The notes: generated by a model not told the origin, from the letters alone. 64,000 nucleotides of DNA from Rhodovulum euryhalinum (GCF_004342445.1 NZ_SLWW01000002.1:248001-312000); one strand, 5' to 3'. Shown: positions 8,414 to 17,633, counted from the stretch's first letter. Program-made: numbers and translations.

Positions 8414-9598
8414 ATGACCGCGGCGCAGGTGGAAATCGAGGTCTTGTCGTCGCTGGCGCAGATCGCGCCCGGGGACTGGGATGCCTGCGCCTGCCCCGAG
8501 GCCACGGGCGGCGGTCGGCCCGACGATCCGTTCACCACGCATCGGTTCCTGAAGGCGCTGGAGGACAGCGGGTCGGTCGGCCCGGGCACCGGCTGGCATC
8601 CTCAGTACCTGGTCGCCCGGCAAGGCGGCGCGGTCATCGCCGTCGCGCCGCTTTACGCCAAGACCCACAGCCAGGGCGAATACGTCTTCGACCACAACTG
8701 GGCCCATGCCTATGAACGGGCGGGCGGGCGGTATTACCCCAAGCTGCAGATCGCGGTGCCCTTCACGCCCGCCACGGGCCGGCGGTTCCTGGTGCGTCCC
8801 GGGGCCGAAGACACGGGGATGGCGGCGCTGGTGCAGGGCGTGGTCAAGCTGGCCGCGCAGAACCGCATTTCCTCGGTCCATGTCACGTTCTGCACCGGGG
8901 CCGAGGCCGGGGCGGGGGTTGCCATGGGGCTGATGCACCGCGTCACCCAGCAATTCCACTGGGAAAACCACGGCTATGCCGATTTCGACGGCTTTCTCGA
9001 GTCGCTGTCTTCGCGCAAGCGCAAGAACATCCGCAAGGAACGCGCCACCGCGCAGGGATTCGGCGGCACGATCACGGCCTATGCGGGCGATGCGATCCGG
9101 GCCGAGCACTGGGATGCGTTCTGGCGGTTCTACCAGGATACCGGCGCGCGGAAATGGGGCACGCCCTACCTGACGCGGGCGTTCTTCGACCGGGCGCACG
9201 AGACGTTGCGGGGCGACATGCTGCTGGTGCTGGCCGAACGCGACGGGCGGGCGGTGGCGGGTGCGCTGAACTTCATCGGGCGGTCGCGGCTTTACGGCCG
9301 CTACTGGGGCTGCATCGAGGACCATCCCTGCCTGCATTTCGAACTGTGCTACTATCAGGCCATCGACCACGCCATCGCCCGGGGTCTCGACACCGTCGAG
9401 GCCGGGGCGCAGGGCGCGCACAAGCTGGCCCGCGGCTACCTGCCGGTGGCGACCCATTCGCTGCACTGGATCGCCGATCCGGGGCTGCGGGCCGCGGTCG
9501 GCCAGTTCCTGCGCGCCGAGCGCGACGCCGTCGAGGAAGAGATCGAGGTGCTGACCGACTATGGTCCGTTCAGGAAAACCGTGACGGAGGAGACATGA
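8414..9598 (+). CDS. GNAT/FemAB-like acyltransferase (DUF482 family)
   Basis: 394 aa protein of the COG3146 type, a GNAT-fold family found widely in Proteobacteria and described loosely as peptidoglycan-biosynthesis related. A strong ribosome site, GGGGAGCAGGG, precedes the ATG. Recognisable stretches include WDACACPE near the start, [13 protein letters not shown] at about residue 200 and [20 protein letters not shown] in the last third. It follows the phosphodiesterase gene by 46 bp and overlaps the pterin dehydratase start by 4 bp. The substrate is unknown. Confidence 0.85.
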   Translation: MTAAQVEIEVLSSLAQIAPGDWDACACPEATGGGRPDDPFTTHRFLKALEDSGSVGPGTGWHPQYLVARQGGAVIAVAPLYAKTHSQGEYVFDHNWAHAYERAGGRYYPKLQIAVPFTPATGRRFLVRPGAEDTGMAALVQGVVKLAAQNRISSVHVTFCTGAEAGAGVAMGLMHRVTQQFHWENHGYADFDGFLESLSSRKRKNIRKERATAQGFGGTITAYAGDAIRAEHWDAFWRFYQDTGARKWGTPYLTRAFFDRAHETLRGDMLLVLAERDGRAVAGALNFIGRSRLYGRYWGCIEDHPCLHFELCYYQAIDHAIARGLDTVEAGAQGAHKLARGYLPVATHSLHWIADPGLRAAVGQFLRAERDAVEEEIEVLTDYGPFRKTVTEET

Positions 9599-9888
9599 CC
9601 GACAAGCTGACCGAGGCCCAGCGCGCGGCCGACCTGGCCCCCCTTCTGGCGGCGGGCTGGCGCATGGTCGAGGGCCGCGATGCCATCGCCCGGACCTACA
9701 ATTTCGCGAATTTCGTCGAGGCCTTCGGCTTCATGGCCCGCGCCGCGCTGTGGGCCGAAAAGCTGAACCACCACCCCGAATGGTTCAACGTCTACAAGAC
9801 CGTCGAGGTCACGCTGTCGACCCATGACGCGGGCGGGCTGACGATTCTGGACGTGGAACTGGCCCGCCGGATGGACGCGCTGGCCTGA
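9595..9888 (+). CDS. phhB: Pterin-4a-carbinolamine dehydratase
   Basis: 97 aa. It matches the PCD active-site signature exactly: EKLNHHP, then Tyr after five residues, His nine residues further on, and a later Asp (VELARR region). The enzyme dehydrates 4a-hydroxytetrahydropterin to recycle the cofactor of aromatic amino acid hydroxylases and may serve other pterin roles. It is the last gene of the RidA/GDPD/GNAT set, coupled to the preceding gene by an ATGA overlap. No phenylalanine hydroxylase gene is seen nearby. Confidence 0.92.
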   Translation: MTDKLTEAQRAADLAPLLAAGWRMVEGRDAIARTYNFANFVEAFGFMARAALWAEKLNHHPEWFNVYKTVEVTLSTHDAGGLTILDVELARRMDALA

Positions 9889-9918
9889 GGGGGATGCGGA
9901 GGAGTGGGTAGGTTTGAG

Positions 9919-9943
9919 CCCATGTCGACAGATGCCACATGGG
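9919..9943. repeat. Inverted repeat at left edge of the AT-rich island
   Basis: CCCATGT (9919-9925) and ACATGGG (9937-9943) form a perfect 7-bp inverted repeat with an 11-base spacer, 30 bp after the phhB stop. It could be a terminator stem without a U-tract, a protein site or a boundary of the inserted segment. No matching copy was seen on the right side of the island. Confidence 0.35.
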
Positions 9944-10045
9944 TCGCGAACGACCGGTTTGCCGCAGACGTGAGAACCGGCGGGGTCATATTTGCAGAGA
10001 TCCCTTGTCACAAACATTTCCAAGCCAAGTGCCCGCTAATTATTA

Positions 10046-10735
10046 TCATTCCACCTCATCTGACTTAATCAGCTCTGGATCGACGTGGTCGGTTAGCATC
10101 TTGCAAAGGACGACATCGACCGCCAAGAGCAGGCCGTCAGCGGAGTCTATGTCTTTGAGAACTTCTGCGTTGAGACAGAAGTCTTGTCTCGGGTTGTGAA
10201 CTAATTCGTGGCGAAGAGAAAAAATCCTCTTTAGGCTATTCAGGTATTCCGGCTCAAAGCAGACTGCGGTCTCTGGCCGATCCTTTATTCGTATTTTTAG
10301 GCCAATAGCTTCTCCCCAAACACTCTTGCCCAGAAATTTTGAAAAGACCCTATCTATCTTGTCTGTGTTTTGAAACGACGCATCGCTCGAAACCAGTTCA
10401 AGAGGATGAATCTGCCGCTTATAGATGTCGATCAAGTCTTCGATGTCATACTTTATGTTGTGGATGTTCTTTAGTTTGGGGATAAAAAAATCTGGGGCGC
10501 ACTGCCTAAAAATAGCGTCAAGCATGTCCCTGAAATAGACTTCGACATGCGTCACGAACGTAATGACGACACTTCGCTCCAGAAGCTTAGAATGTGTGCT
10601 CGCTGTTGTATTCTCGAGCAAATCCTTTCCTGCCTCTTTGCACTGGTCGACCGCATCTCGAAGGTTTCGATAGGGACGCGAGTGCCTAAGCGCTCGTGTC
10701 TCGCGATTTGAAAGAACTTCATCAAAATCCGGCAC
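10046..10735 (-). CDS. HEPN-like domain protein, probable ribonuclease-type, horizontally acquired
   Basis: 229 aa, starting at a GTG with AGGAG six bases upstream. All-alpha in character and similar in layout to the MAE_28990/RiboL-PSP class of HEPN proteins. A helix with FVTHVEVYFRDMLDAI occurs at about residues 60-75, and the C-terminal helix carries RHELVH (Arg175-x4-His180), the R-x4-6-H motif that forms the RNase active site in HEPN toxins and defence proteins. Base composition is unlike its neighbours: 24 of 60 bases are G or C at 10441-10500, with AT-rich codons throughout. No partner antitoxin, nucleotidyltransferase or integrase gene adjoins it. Family assignment is by motif and layout only. 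Confidence 0.7.
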   Translation of the reverse strand: MPDFDEVLSNRETRALRHSRPYRNLRDAVDQCKEAGKDLLENTTASTHSKLLERSVVITFVTHVEVYFRDMLDAIFRQCAPDFFIPKLKNIHNIKYDIEDLIDIYKRQIHPLELVSSDASFQNTDKIDRVFSKFLGKSVWGEAIGLKIRIKDRPETAVCFEPEYLNSLKRIFSLRHELVHNPRQDFCLNAEVLKDIDSADGLLLAVDVVLCKMLTDHVDPELIKSDEVE

Positions 10736-10981
10736 GCAACGCTCCTGTTAGACGTTAATATGATATTCTCTCCAATTGGTCTTGTATGCAAGTAGCAAGA
10801 ACTTGGACGAGGCGCGGACATCTCGACTTGGCAAGGTGGTGTCGTGCCAGCCATGTGAGCGGCCATTGGTGCCAGAACCATGAACGGCAGCAAAGTCCCG
10901 CAAATCGCCCCCCCCACCCGTCCCGCCCGACGCCTGATCTCGCGCCGGGCAGGCAGGCCGGTTGACCTGCGGGGGGTGGCG

Positions 10982-11470
10982 TCAGATCGCCTCGAGCATC
11001 GCTTCGCCCGCCGACACGCCACATTCGCCGGGGCTTTCTTCCAGGTTCAGCACCTTGACCACCCCGTCCTCGACCAGCATCGCATAGCGTTTGGACCGCG
11101 ACACCAGGCCCACCGGCAGCGCGGTGAAATCCAGGCCGATCGCCTTGGTAAAGGCGCCGTCGGGGTCGGACAGCATGGTGATCCCGGCGGCGGTGGCGCC
11201 GGTGGCCTCGCCCCAGGCCTTCATCACGAAGGGGTCGTTGACGGCGACGCAGATCACCTCGTCCACGCCCTTGGCGGTCAGCTTGTCCATCACCCGCACG
11301 AAGCTGGGCACGTGCGCCGAGTGGCAGGTGGGGGTAAAGGCGCCGGGCACGGCAAAGATCACGACCTTGCGGCCCTTGACCCTGTCGGACAGCGGCACCT
11401 CTTGTGGCCCCTCGGCGCCGAGCCGGATGAAGGTGGCCTCGGGCAGGCGGTCGCCGGTGGAAATCGTCAT
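10982..11470 (-). CDS. Peroxiredoxin (Prx5/AhpE-like)
   Basis: 162 aa. VPGAFTPTCH contains the peroxidatic cysteine (Cys49) in the Pxxx(T/S)xxC setting. FVRVMDKLTAKGVDEVICVAVND is the usual Prx5 helix and strand, and a further cysteine in SPGECGVS near the C-terminus could resolve the sulfenic acid. The enzyme reduces peroxides in the cytoplasm with thioredoxin or glutaredoxin as donor. The ATG at 11470 follows AAGAGGAGGGAC. It is divergent, across 81 bp, from a flavoprotein reductase gene. Confidence 0.94.
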   Translation of the reverse strand: MTISTGDRLPEATFIRLGAEGPQEVPLSDRVKGRKVVIFAVPGAFTPTCHSAHVPSFVRVMDKLTAKGVDEVICVAVNDPFVMKAWGEATGATAAGITMLSDPDGAFTKAIGLDFTALPVGLVSRSKRYAMLVEDGVVKVLNLEESPGECGVSAGEAMLEAI

Positions 11471-11551
11471 CTTTGTCCCTCCTCTTGGATTGCAAACGGT
11501 TTCACCCGTCAGATAGGGTCTGGCCCGGATCATGCCAGAGCGGAAGGCCCA

Positions 11552-12757
11552 ATGTCCCACATCGTCATCATCGGCGCCGGTCAGGCGGGCGCGGCGCTGG
11601 CCGCGAAGCTCAGGGCGTTGAACCATGCCGGCCCGATCACCCTGATCGGCGAAGAGGCCGCGCCGCCCTACCAGCGGCCGCCGCTGTCCAAGAAATACCT
11701 GCTGGGCGAGATGGCACTGGAACGGCTGTACCTGCGCCCGCCCGAATTCTATGCCGAGAACGGGATCGAGTTGCACCTGGCCGAGACGGCGGTGGCGGTC
11801 GACCGCGCCGATCGCAGGGTGATCGCGGGCGGCAGGGCGATTGCCTATGACCAGCTTGCGCTGACCACGGGCGCGGTGCCGCGCCGGCTGCCCGGGGCCA
11901 TTGGCGGCGAACTGGCGGGCGTGCATGTGGTCCGCACGCTGGCCGACGTGGACGCGATGGCGCCCGACTTCCTGCCCGGCGCGCGGGTGCTGATCGTGGG
12001 CGGCGGCTATATCGGGCTCGAGGCCGCGGCGGTTGCCGCGATGAAGGGGCTGGAGGTCACGCTGGTCGAGGCCGCCGACCGCATCCTGCAACGGGTGGCC
12101 GCGCCCGAAACATCAGCCTGGTTCCGCGCCCTGCACCGCGCCCACGGGGTTGACCTGCGCGAGGGGACGGGGCTGGTGCGGCTGATCGGCGAGGGGCGCG
12201 TCACGGGGGCGGAACTGACCGACGGCACCGTGCTGGAGGTGGATTTCGTCATCGCGGGCATCGGCGTGACGCCCGCCACGGAACTGGCCGAGGTCGCGGG
12301 GCTGGCCACCGAGAACGGCATCGCGGTGGACGCGATGGGCCGGACCTCGGACCCGCGGATCTGGGCGGCGGGCGATTGCACCAGCCTGCCCTTCCGCGGG
12401 GAACGCATCCGGCTGGAGAGTGTGCAGAACGCCATCGACCAGGCCGACGCGGTGGCGGCCAACATGCTGGGCGCCGGGGTGCCTTATGACCCGAAACCCT
12501 GGTTCTGGTCGGACCAGTATGACGTCAAGCTGCAGATCGCGGGGCTGAACACCGGGTATGACCGCGTGATCCTGCGCGCCGGGGACCGCGAGGGCAGCGT
12601 GAGCCACTGGTATTACCGCGGCGCGGAGCTGCTGGCCGTGGACGCGATGAACGACCCGCGCGCCTACATGACCGCCAAGCGGCTGATCGAGGCGGGCCGC
12701 TCGCCCGACCCTGCGACGGTGGCCGCGGGCGATCTCAAGGCGCTGATGGCGGCGTGA
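11552..12757 (+). CDS. FAD-dependent ferredoxin reductase-like oxidoreductase
   Basis: 401 aa pyridine-nucleotide-disulfide-fold flavoprotein of the putidaredoxin/rhodocoxin reductase type. The FAD site IVIIGAGQAGAALAAKL is at the N-terminus, a second dinucleotide site VLIVGGGYIGLEAAAVAA is near residue 150 for NAD(P)H, and the second FAD contact WAAGDCTSLP follows. YQRPPLSKKYL near residue 45 is typical. Such enzymes pass electrons from NAD(P)H to a ferredoxin for P450 or Rieske oxygenases, but neither lies nearby. The stop overlaps the rsmD start (GTGA). Confidence 0.9.
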   Translation: MSHIVIIGAGQAGAALAAKLRALNHAGPITLIGEEAAPPYQRPPLSKKYLLGEMALERLYLRPPEFYAENGIELHLAETAVAVDRADRRVIAGGRAIAYDQLALTTGAVPRRLPGAIGGELAGVHVVRTLADVDAMAPDFLPGARVLIVGGGYIGLEAAAVAAMKGLEVTLVEAADRILQRVAAPETSAWFRALHRAHGVDLREGTGLVRLIGEGRVTGAELTDGTVLEVDFVIAGIGVTPATELAEVAGLATENGIAVDAMGRTSDPRIWAAGDCTSLPFRGERIRLESVQNAIDQADAVAANMLGAGVPYDPKPWFWSDQYDVKLQIAGLNTGYDRVILRAGDREGSVSHWYYRGAELLAVDAMNDPRAYMTAKRLIEAGRSPDPATVAAGDLKALMAA

Positions 12758-13314
12758 GGATCATTGCGGGGCGATACCGGGGCCTTGGCCTTGCCTCGGT
12801 CGGCAAGGGCGATCCGGGCGCGCATCTGCGGCCGACCGCCGACCGGGTGCGCGAAAGCCTGTTCAACCTGATCGTGAACGGGGGCTATGGCGACCCGGTC
12901 ACGGGCGCGCGCGTGCTGGACCTGTTCGCGGGCACCGGCGCGCTGGGGCTCGAGGCGCTGTCGCGGGGGGCGGCGCAGATCACCTTTGTGGAGGACGGGG
13001 CCAGGGCGGCCGCGCTGATCCGCGAGAATGTGGCGAAATGCCGGGCCGCGGGCGAGACGGCGCTGATCCGGCGCGATGCGACGCGGCTGGGCGCAAATCC
13101 CGGCGCGGCGTTCGACCTGGTGTTCCTCGACCCGCCCTATGGCAAGGGGCTGGGCGAACGGGCGCTGGCCGCCGCGCTGGCGGGCGGCTGGATCGCGCCG
13201 GGTGCGCTGATCGTCTGGGAGGAAGGCGTCGAGGTCGTGCCGCCCGGGGACCTCGTGCCGCTGGATACAAGGCGCTATGGCGATACCGTGATCTCGATCC
13301 TGCGCCACGGCTGA
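12754..13314 (+). CDS. rsmD: 16S rRNA (guanine(966)-N(2))-methyltransferase RsmD
   Basis: 186 aa SAM-dependent methyltransferase that modifies G966 of 16S rRNA. It begins at a GTG overlapping the upstream stop and reads MRIIAGRYRG, the conserved RsmD start. LRPTADRVRESLFN, the SAM loop VLDLFAGTGALGLEAL and the catalytic DPPY (FLDPPYGKG) are all present. Length is normal. Confidence 0.95.
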   Translation: MRIIAGRYRGLGLASVGKGDPGAHLRPTADRVRESLFNLIVNGGYGDPVTGARVLDLFAGTGALGLEALSRGAAQITFVEDGARAAALIRENVAKCRAAGETALIRRDATRLGANPGAAFDLVFLDPPYGKGLGERALAAALAGGWIAPGALIVWEEGVEVVPPGDLVPLDTRRYGDTVISILRHG

Positions 13315-13356
13315 TCCCGCTTGCGGCGCCCCGGGCGGGTCCCCATTTTCTCCCGC

Positions 13357-14298
13357 ATGACCGAGCTTGCCCCCGATACCGATGCCGCCCTGATCGCCGC
13401 TGCCCGTGCCTATTTCGCCGAACGGCGGGCGCGGGTGCCGGGTTTCGTGCGGGCGCGGTTCGGGATTCGCGGCACGTTCGGGCTGCACCGGCATGCGCTG
13501 GGCTGGGACATCGTCCGGGCGCCGGTCAACGTTCTGCTGTCGCCGGTGCTGATCCTGTCGCGGATCGGCGGGCATGCGGCGGGGCGGCTGGGGGCGCGCG
13601 AGGCGTCCGGCTGGCTGTTGTCACGGCGCGTGCTGTTGCCGACCGCGGTGGCGCGGGCGGCCGAGCGGGCGATCGCCGTGGACCTTCTGGAACTGCCCTG
13701 GGGCGGACCCGGCGAGGCGAGCGAGGCCGACGCGCTGGCCCGCGCGATGCTGGCCCAGCCCGCGCTGGCCCGGCTGATCGCCGAGCGGCGCGAAGCGGGC
13801 GCGCTGAGCGCGCGGGCGCTGTCGGATTATGGCGGCGCGCGCTCGGCGGTGGCCGAGATGACCACCGCGCTGGGCACGCTGGGCGCTGGCGCGATCGCGT
13901 TCCAGTCGCTGACGCCGGGAATGGTGTCCTTCGCACCGGGACTGGCCGCGGTGCTGGCGCATCAGGCGGCGGTGGCGGCCTTTCCGCTGGGCGGACTTCT
14001 GGGAACGGCCTGGTACGGGATGTTTCCGGCCGCGGTGTCGCCCTGGCTGACGGCGGGTCTTGTCCTGGGCCTGATGGGGCTGGGTGCGCTGGTCGCGGCC
14101 TTTGCGGGGCTGATCGCGGATCCGGTCCAGACCGCGCTGGGGCTGCATCAGCGCCGCCTGAACCGCCTGATCGACGCGATGGAGGATGCCTTTACCGGCG
14201 AGGGGAAACGCGGCTTCGCCGTGCGCGAGCATTACCTTGCGCGTCTGCTCGATCTGTCGGATGCGGGCGTCGCGGCGATCCGGATGCTGACGCCCTGA
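13357..14298 (+). CDS. Uncharacterised membrane-associated protein (DUF6635-like)
   Basis: 313 aa if started at ATG 13357; a TTG in frame at 13321 would add 12 residues. The N-terminal part has a motif FVRARFGIRGTFGLHRHALGWD and a segment of moderate hydrophobicity. The middle holds long hydrophobic stretches at about residues 190-260, suggesting 2-3 membrane helices, followed by a polar tail with LNRLIDAMEDAF. It resembles the family labelled DUF6635 in Rhodobacterales, of unknown function. It follows rsmD by 42 bp and is convergent with the next gene with only 6 bp between stops. Confidence 0.75.
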   Translation: MTELAPDTDAALIAAARAYFAERRARVPGFVRARFGIRGTFGLHRHALGWDIVRAPVNVLLSPVLILSRIGGHAAGRLGAREASGWLLSRRVLLPTAVARAAERAIAVDLLELPWGGPGEASEADALARAMLAQPALARLIAERREAGALSARALSDYGGARSAVAEMTTALGTLGAGAIAFQSLTPGMVSFAPGLAAVLAHQAAVAAFPLGGLLGTAWYGMFPAAVSPWLTAGLVLGLMGLGALVAAFAGLIADPVQTALGLHQRRLNRLIDAMEDAFTGEGKRGFAVREHYLARLLDLSDAGVAAIRMLTP

Positions 14299-14304
14299 GG
14301 CGCG

Positions 14305-15870
14305 TCAGCCGGCCTGGAACATCGGGAAGGTCACGCCCAGCGCCCAGGCCAGGAACAGCCCCAGCCCGATCCCTGCACCCGCAGGCCGCGAACTGGCGCG
14401 GCCGACCCAGCCGCCCATCATCCCGAACAGCAGGAAGAACAGCAGCACCACGGGCAGGATCACCAGCAGGAAGAACAGCCGCTCGAAATCGAGCGCGGTG
14501 GCGAGTCCCAGCGACACGAGAAACGCGCCGCGCGCGACCAGGCTGCGCCACAGCGGCGCGCGCCCGCCCTCGACCATCAGCGCATCGGACAGCATGTAGG
14601 GCACCGTGCCCAGCGCCATCGCCGCGATGATCGAAAGGCGGATCGGGATCGGGTAGAAGCTGGTGACATAGCGGTCCATCGCCAGGCCGAAGACGCAGAT
14701 CCCGTAGAAGGCGACAAGCCCGGCAAGGACCAGGATGCGGCCCACCTCGTCCCGGCCCGGCCAGCGCACCTCGCCCCACCACCACAACAGCGCCAGCGCC
14801 AGCGCGCCGTAGGCGGCAAAGTGCAGCGCCAGGTATTCGGCAACCAGAACCGGGAAGAGATGCGTTTCGACCGGCGACAGCGCCAGCGGCACCACCACCG
14901 CGGGCGCCAGCGCCACGATCAGGAACCGGCGGCGCGGCAGCGGCTCGGGGCGCGGTGCCTCGGCCCGGTCGCGCAGCCGGGCAAGTGGCCAGCCCAGGGC
15001 CACGATTCCCGCCAGCAGCAGCGCGATCCAGCCGCCCATCCGCGCGACCGGCCCCTCGCTCTGGCGCCCGAAGGTGGCATCGAGCCATTCCCGCATCTCG
15101 CGCAGCATGAAGGGTGACCAGATCACGCCGACATGCTCGACATCGGGGGCCAGAACCGCGCGGCGGCCGGTGCCCTCGGCCGGGTTGCCCACGGTTTCGC
15201 CGAATCCCGCCCCGGGGTCGGCCAGATCCAGCGCGGCGCGGGCGTCGGGGATCAAACGGCCTTCCCATTCGCCCTGCACCATCAAGAGGTTCGGCGGCTC
15301 GGTCGCGGTGATCGAATCGTTCGACATCGACACGCCGACGGTGGCCGCCAGGCGGTCGTCCACGCGGGCCTGCCGGATCGCGATATAGCTGCCCATGGAA
15401 TGGCCCATGATCGCCACCCGGCCGTCGGCCCAGGGCTGGGCCAGGGCGGCGTCGATCACCCGTTCCGTCTCGGCCATCAGCAGGATCGCGGTGCCCTCGG
15501 GGCTGTCCAGATCGCCCGACATCGGCACCGGGTTGCGGCCGTGCCCCTCGTAGTCGAAGGCGACCGCGGCATAGCCCGCGCGCGCCAGCGTCAGCGAGGT
15601 CGCCTGCATCAGCGGGCGCGAGCCCGCGAATCCGTGCGAGACGATGACCACCGGCGCGGGCGGTGCGTCGGGCAGCCGGTAGACGGTGGCGGGCGTCGTG
15701 CCGGTGCCGGGCACGGGTTCGATCAGGATGCCCGCGCGCTCGGCCTCGAGCTGCCAGACCGACAGGGCGATTGCCAGAACGGACAGGATTGCCACAGCCC
15801 AGCGGGCGGGGGTCAGCCGCCAGGCGAACCGGTGATGCGTCACCTCGGCATGGGTCGTCATCTGCGGCAC
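14305..15870 (-). CDS. Alpha/beta hydrolase fused to a C-terminal membrane domain
   Basis: 521 aa in two parts. An N-terminal membrane helix (about 24-42) is followed by an alpha/beta hydrolase domain: oxyanion region VVIVSHGFAGSR, FDYEGHG, nucleophile elbow GHSMGS (serine near residue 170), and an aspartate/histidine region ending VEHVGVIW. From about residue 275 to the end the protein is mostly hydrophobic with around eight predicted membrane segments. The hydrolase is probably periplasmic or membrane-facing; its substrate is unknown. Convergent with the preceding gene. ATG 15870 or 15861 are both possible starts. Confidence 0.83.
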   Translation of the reverse strand: MPQMTTHAEVTHHRFAWRLTPARWAVAILSVLAIALSVWQLEAERAGILIEPVPGTGTTPATVYRLPDAPPAPVVIVSHGFAGSRPLMQATSLTLARAGYAAVAFDYEGHGRNPVPMSGDLDSPEGTAILLMAETERVIDAALAQPWADGRVAIMGHSMGSYIAIRQARVDDRLAATVGVSMSNDSITATEPPNLLMVQGEWEGRLIPDARAALDLADPGAGFGETVGNPAEGTGRRAVLAPDVEHVGVIWSPFMLREMREWLDATFGRQSEGPVARMGGWIALLLAGIVALGWPLARLRDRAEAPRPEPLPRRRFLIVALAPAVVVPLALSPVETHLFPVLVAEYLALHFAAYGALALALLWWWGEVRWPGRDEVGRILVLAGLVAFYGICVFGLAMDRYVTSFYPIPIRLSIIAAMALGTVPYMLSDALMVEGGRAPLWRSLVARGAFLVSLGLATALDFERLFFLLVILPVVLLFFLLFGMMGGWVGRASSRPAGAGIGLGLFLAWALGVTFPMFQAG

Positions 15871-15935
15871 TTTCCTTTTGCCAGTCCGGTCGAGGTCAAT
15901 CTAGCGCTGGATCGGCCGCGGACAGGGGGTGCGCC

Positions 15936-16808
15936 TCAACCGCAGGTCGGGTGGAACAGCCCCGCCGGCGAGAGGGTGAAGATCTCGCACCCGTCCGCCG
16001 TGACGCCGACCGAATGTTCGAACTGCGCGGACAGCGACTTGTCCCGGGTCACGGCCGTCCAGTCGTCGCCCAGCACACGGGTCTCGGGGCGGCCGAGATT
16101 GACCATCGGTTCGATGGTGAAGAACATGCCCTCCTGCAGCATCGGCCCCGCGCCCGGCTGACCGTAATGCAGCACGTTGGGCGGCGCGTGGAACACCCGG
16201 CCCAAGCCGTGGCCACAGAAATCGCGCACCACGCTCATCTTGTGGGCTTCGACATAGGTCTGGATCGCGTGGCCGATATCGCCGAAGGTGTTGCCGGGGC
16301 GGACCGCCTCGATCCCCTTCATCAGCGCGTCATGGGTGACCTGGATCAGGGACTGCGCCTTGCGCGACAGCTTGCCGGCGGCATACATCCGGCTGGTGTC
16401 GCCATACCAGCCGTCGACGATCACGGTGACGTCGACATTCAGGATGTCGCCGTCCAGAAGGGCATCGTCCTTGCGCCGTTTCTCGAGGTCCCTGGAAATC
16501 GTCTCGGTCCCGCTTTTCGGAATCGGCTCGCCCGGGATGCCGTGGCAGACCACATGGTTGACCGAGATGCAGCTGGCATGGCGGTAGCCCTTGTAGCCGA
16601 TGGTCGCCGAGGTCGCGCCCTTGGCCTCGACCAGGTCCGTGATCGCGCGGTCGATCGCGCCGGTGGTCTGTCCGGGGCGGATCAGCGGGGCGATCTCGTC
16701 CAGGATCTCGGCCGCGACACGGCCGGCCGTCTGCATCCCGGCGAAATCTTCGCGGTCATGGATGCGGATATTGTCCTTTGTGCGCCGGCCGCGCGATCTG
16801 TCGTCCAC
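15936..16808 (-). CDS. map: Methionine aminopeptidase, type I
   Basis: 290 aa. It removes the initiator methionine from nascent proteins using two metal ions. The metal ligands are all visible: NVDVTVIVDGWYGDTSRMY (two Asp), GHGLGR (His), TIEPM (Glu) and QFEHS (Glu), with the substrate histidine in NHVVCHG. Translation most likely starts at the GTG at 16808, which has AAGGAG six bases upstream; reading further upstream adds unrelated residues. An insertion around ETISRDLEKRRKDD and the polar N-terminal 20 residues make it slightly longer than E. coli Map. Confidence 0.95.
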   Translation of the reverse strand: MDDRSRGRRTKDNIRIHDREDFAGMQTAGRVAAEILDEIAPLIRPGQTTGAIDRAITDLVEAKGATSATIGYKGYRHASCISVNHVVCHGIPGEPIPKSGTETISRDLEKRRKDDALLDGDILNVDVTVIVDGWYGDTSRMYAAGKLSRKAQSLIQVTHDALMKGIEAVRPGNTFGDIGHAIQTYVEAHKMSVVRDFCGHGLGRVFHAPPNVLHYGQPGAGPMLQEGMFFTIEPMVNLGRPETRVLGDDWTAVTRDKSLSAQFEHSVGVTADGCEIFTLSPAGLFHPTCG

Positions 16809-16870
16809 GAGCAACTCCTTGGCCTTTCGCGCGAAACATAAGTCCACGCGGCGACAAAGGCCAGAGCGGG

Positions 16871-17587
16871 CTAGGGCTGCGGCGCAAGGTTCACCGGCAG
16901 GGGATGGGCCAGCGTCACGCCGTCCGGGCCGATCCGCGTGGCATGGCACAGCATCTCGACCCCGGCGGCCTGCGCTGCCCGTGCCGCGGCGGCATAGGCG
17001 GGGTCCAGATCCGCGGCCAGCCGGAACCGTGCGCAGTCGGTGCGCTGGACGAGATACAGAACTGCCGCGCGATGCCCGGCCTGTGCCATGCGGGCCAGTT
17101 CCGCCATGTGGCGGGCGCCGCGTGCGGTGACGCTGTCGGGAAATTCGGCCCAGTCGTCCGTGCGGCGCAGATGCACGTTCTTCACCTCGAGATAGGCATC
17201 AGGCAGGCCGGGTCCCGACAGCAGGAAATCGACGCGGCTTTTCTCGCCATAGGCGACCTCTGGCCGCAGGGTCGGATAGTTGGCCAGCGCGGTCACCCGG
17301 CCTGCCTCCAGCGCCTCGCGCACCACCCGGTTCGCCAGCCCCGCGTCGATCCCCGCCCAGTGGCCGCCGGGCAATTCGGCCAGCCGCCAGCCAAAGCGCA
17401 GCTTTTTCCGGGGGTCGTCGTTCGGTTCCAGCCAGACGCGCAGGCCCGGGTCCTTCAGCCCCATCATCGACCCCGGGTTCGGGCAATGGGCGGTGACCGC
17501 GTCGCCGCTGTCCAGCGTCACGTCGGCCAGGAACCGGTTGTAGCGTCGGATCAGCCGACCCGGCACGAGGGGGCTTTGAAAGCGCAT
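16871..17587 (-). CDS. sfsA: Sugar fermentation stimulation protein SfsA
   Basis: 238 aa, full length for the family. MRFQSPLVPGRLIRRYNRFLADV matches in its first residues, then CPNPGSMMGL, VDFLL and YLEVKNVHL (a restriction-nuclease-like core with D, E and K). E. coli SfsA was described as a DNA-binding regulator of maltose genes, but the fold suggests a nuclease and the role in other bacteria is unclear. It lies 62 bp downstream-side of map on the same strand and is divergent from a cinA-like gene 46 bp away. Confidence 0.93.
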   Translation of the reverse strand: MRFQSPLVPGRLIRRYNRFLADVTLDSGDAVTAHCPNPGSMMGLKDPGLRVWLEPNDDPRKKLRFGWRLAELPGGHWAGIDAGLANRVVREALEAGRVTALANYPTLRPEVAYGEKSRVDFLLSGPGLPDAYLEVKNVHLRRTDDWAEFPDSVTARGARHMAELARMAQAGHRAAVLYLVQRTDCARFRLAADLDPAYAAAARAAQAAGVEMLCHATRIGPDGVTLAHPLPVNLAPQP

Positions 17588-17633
17588 GGGACGCTCCTAT
17601 ACCGGGGCAAGACCCCGGACAAGGAGGCGGAAC

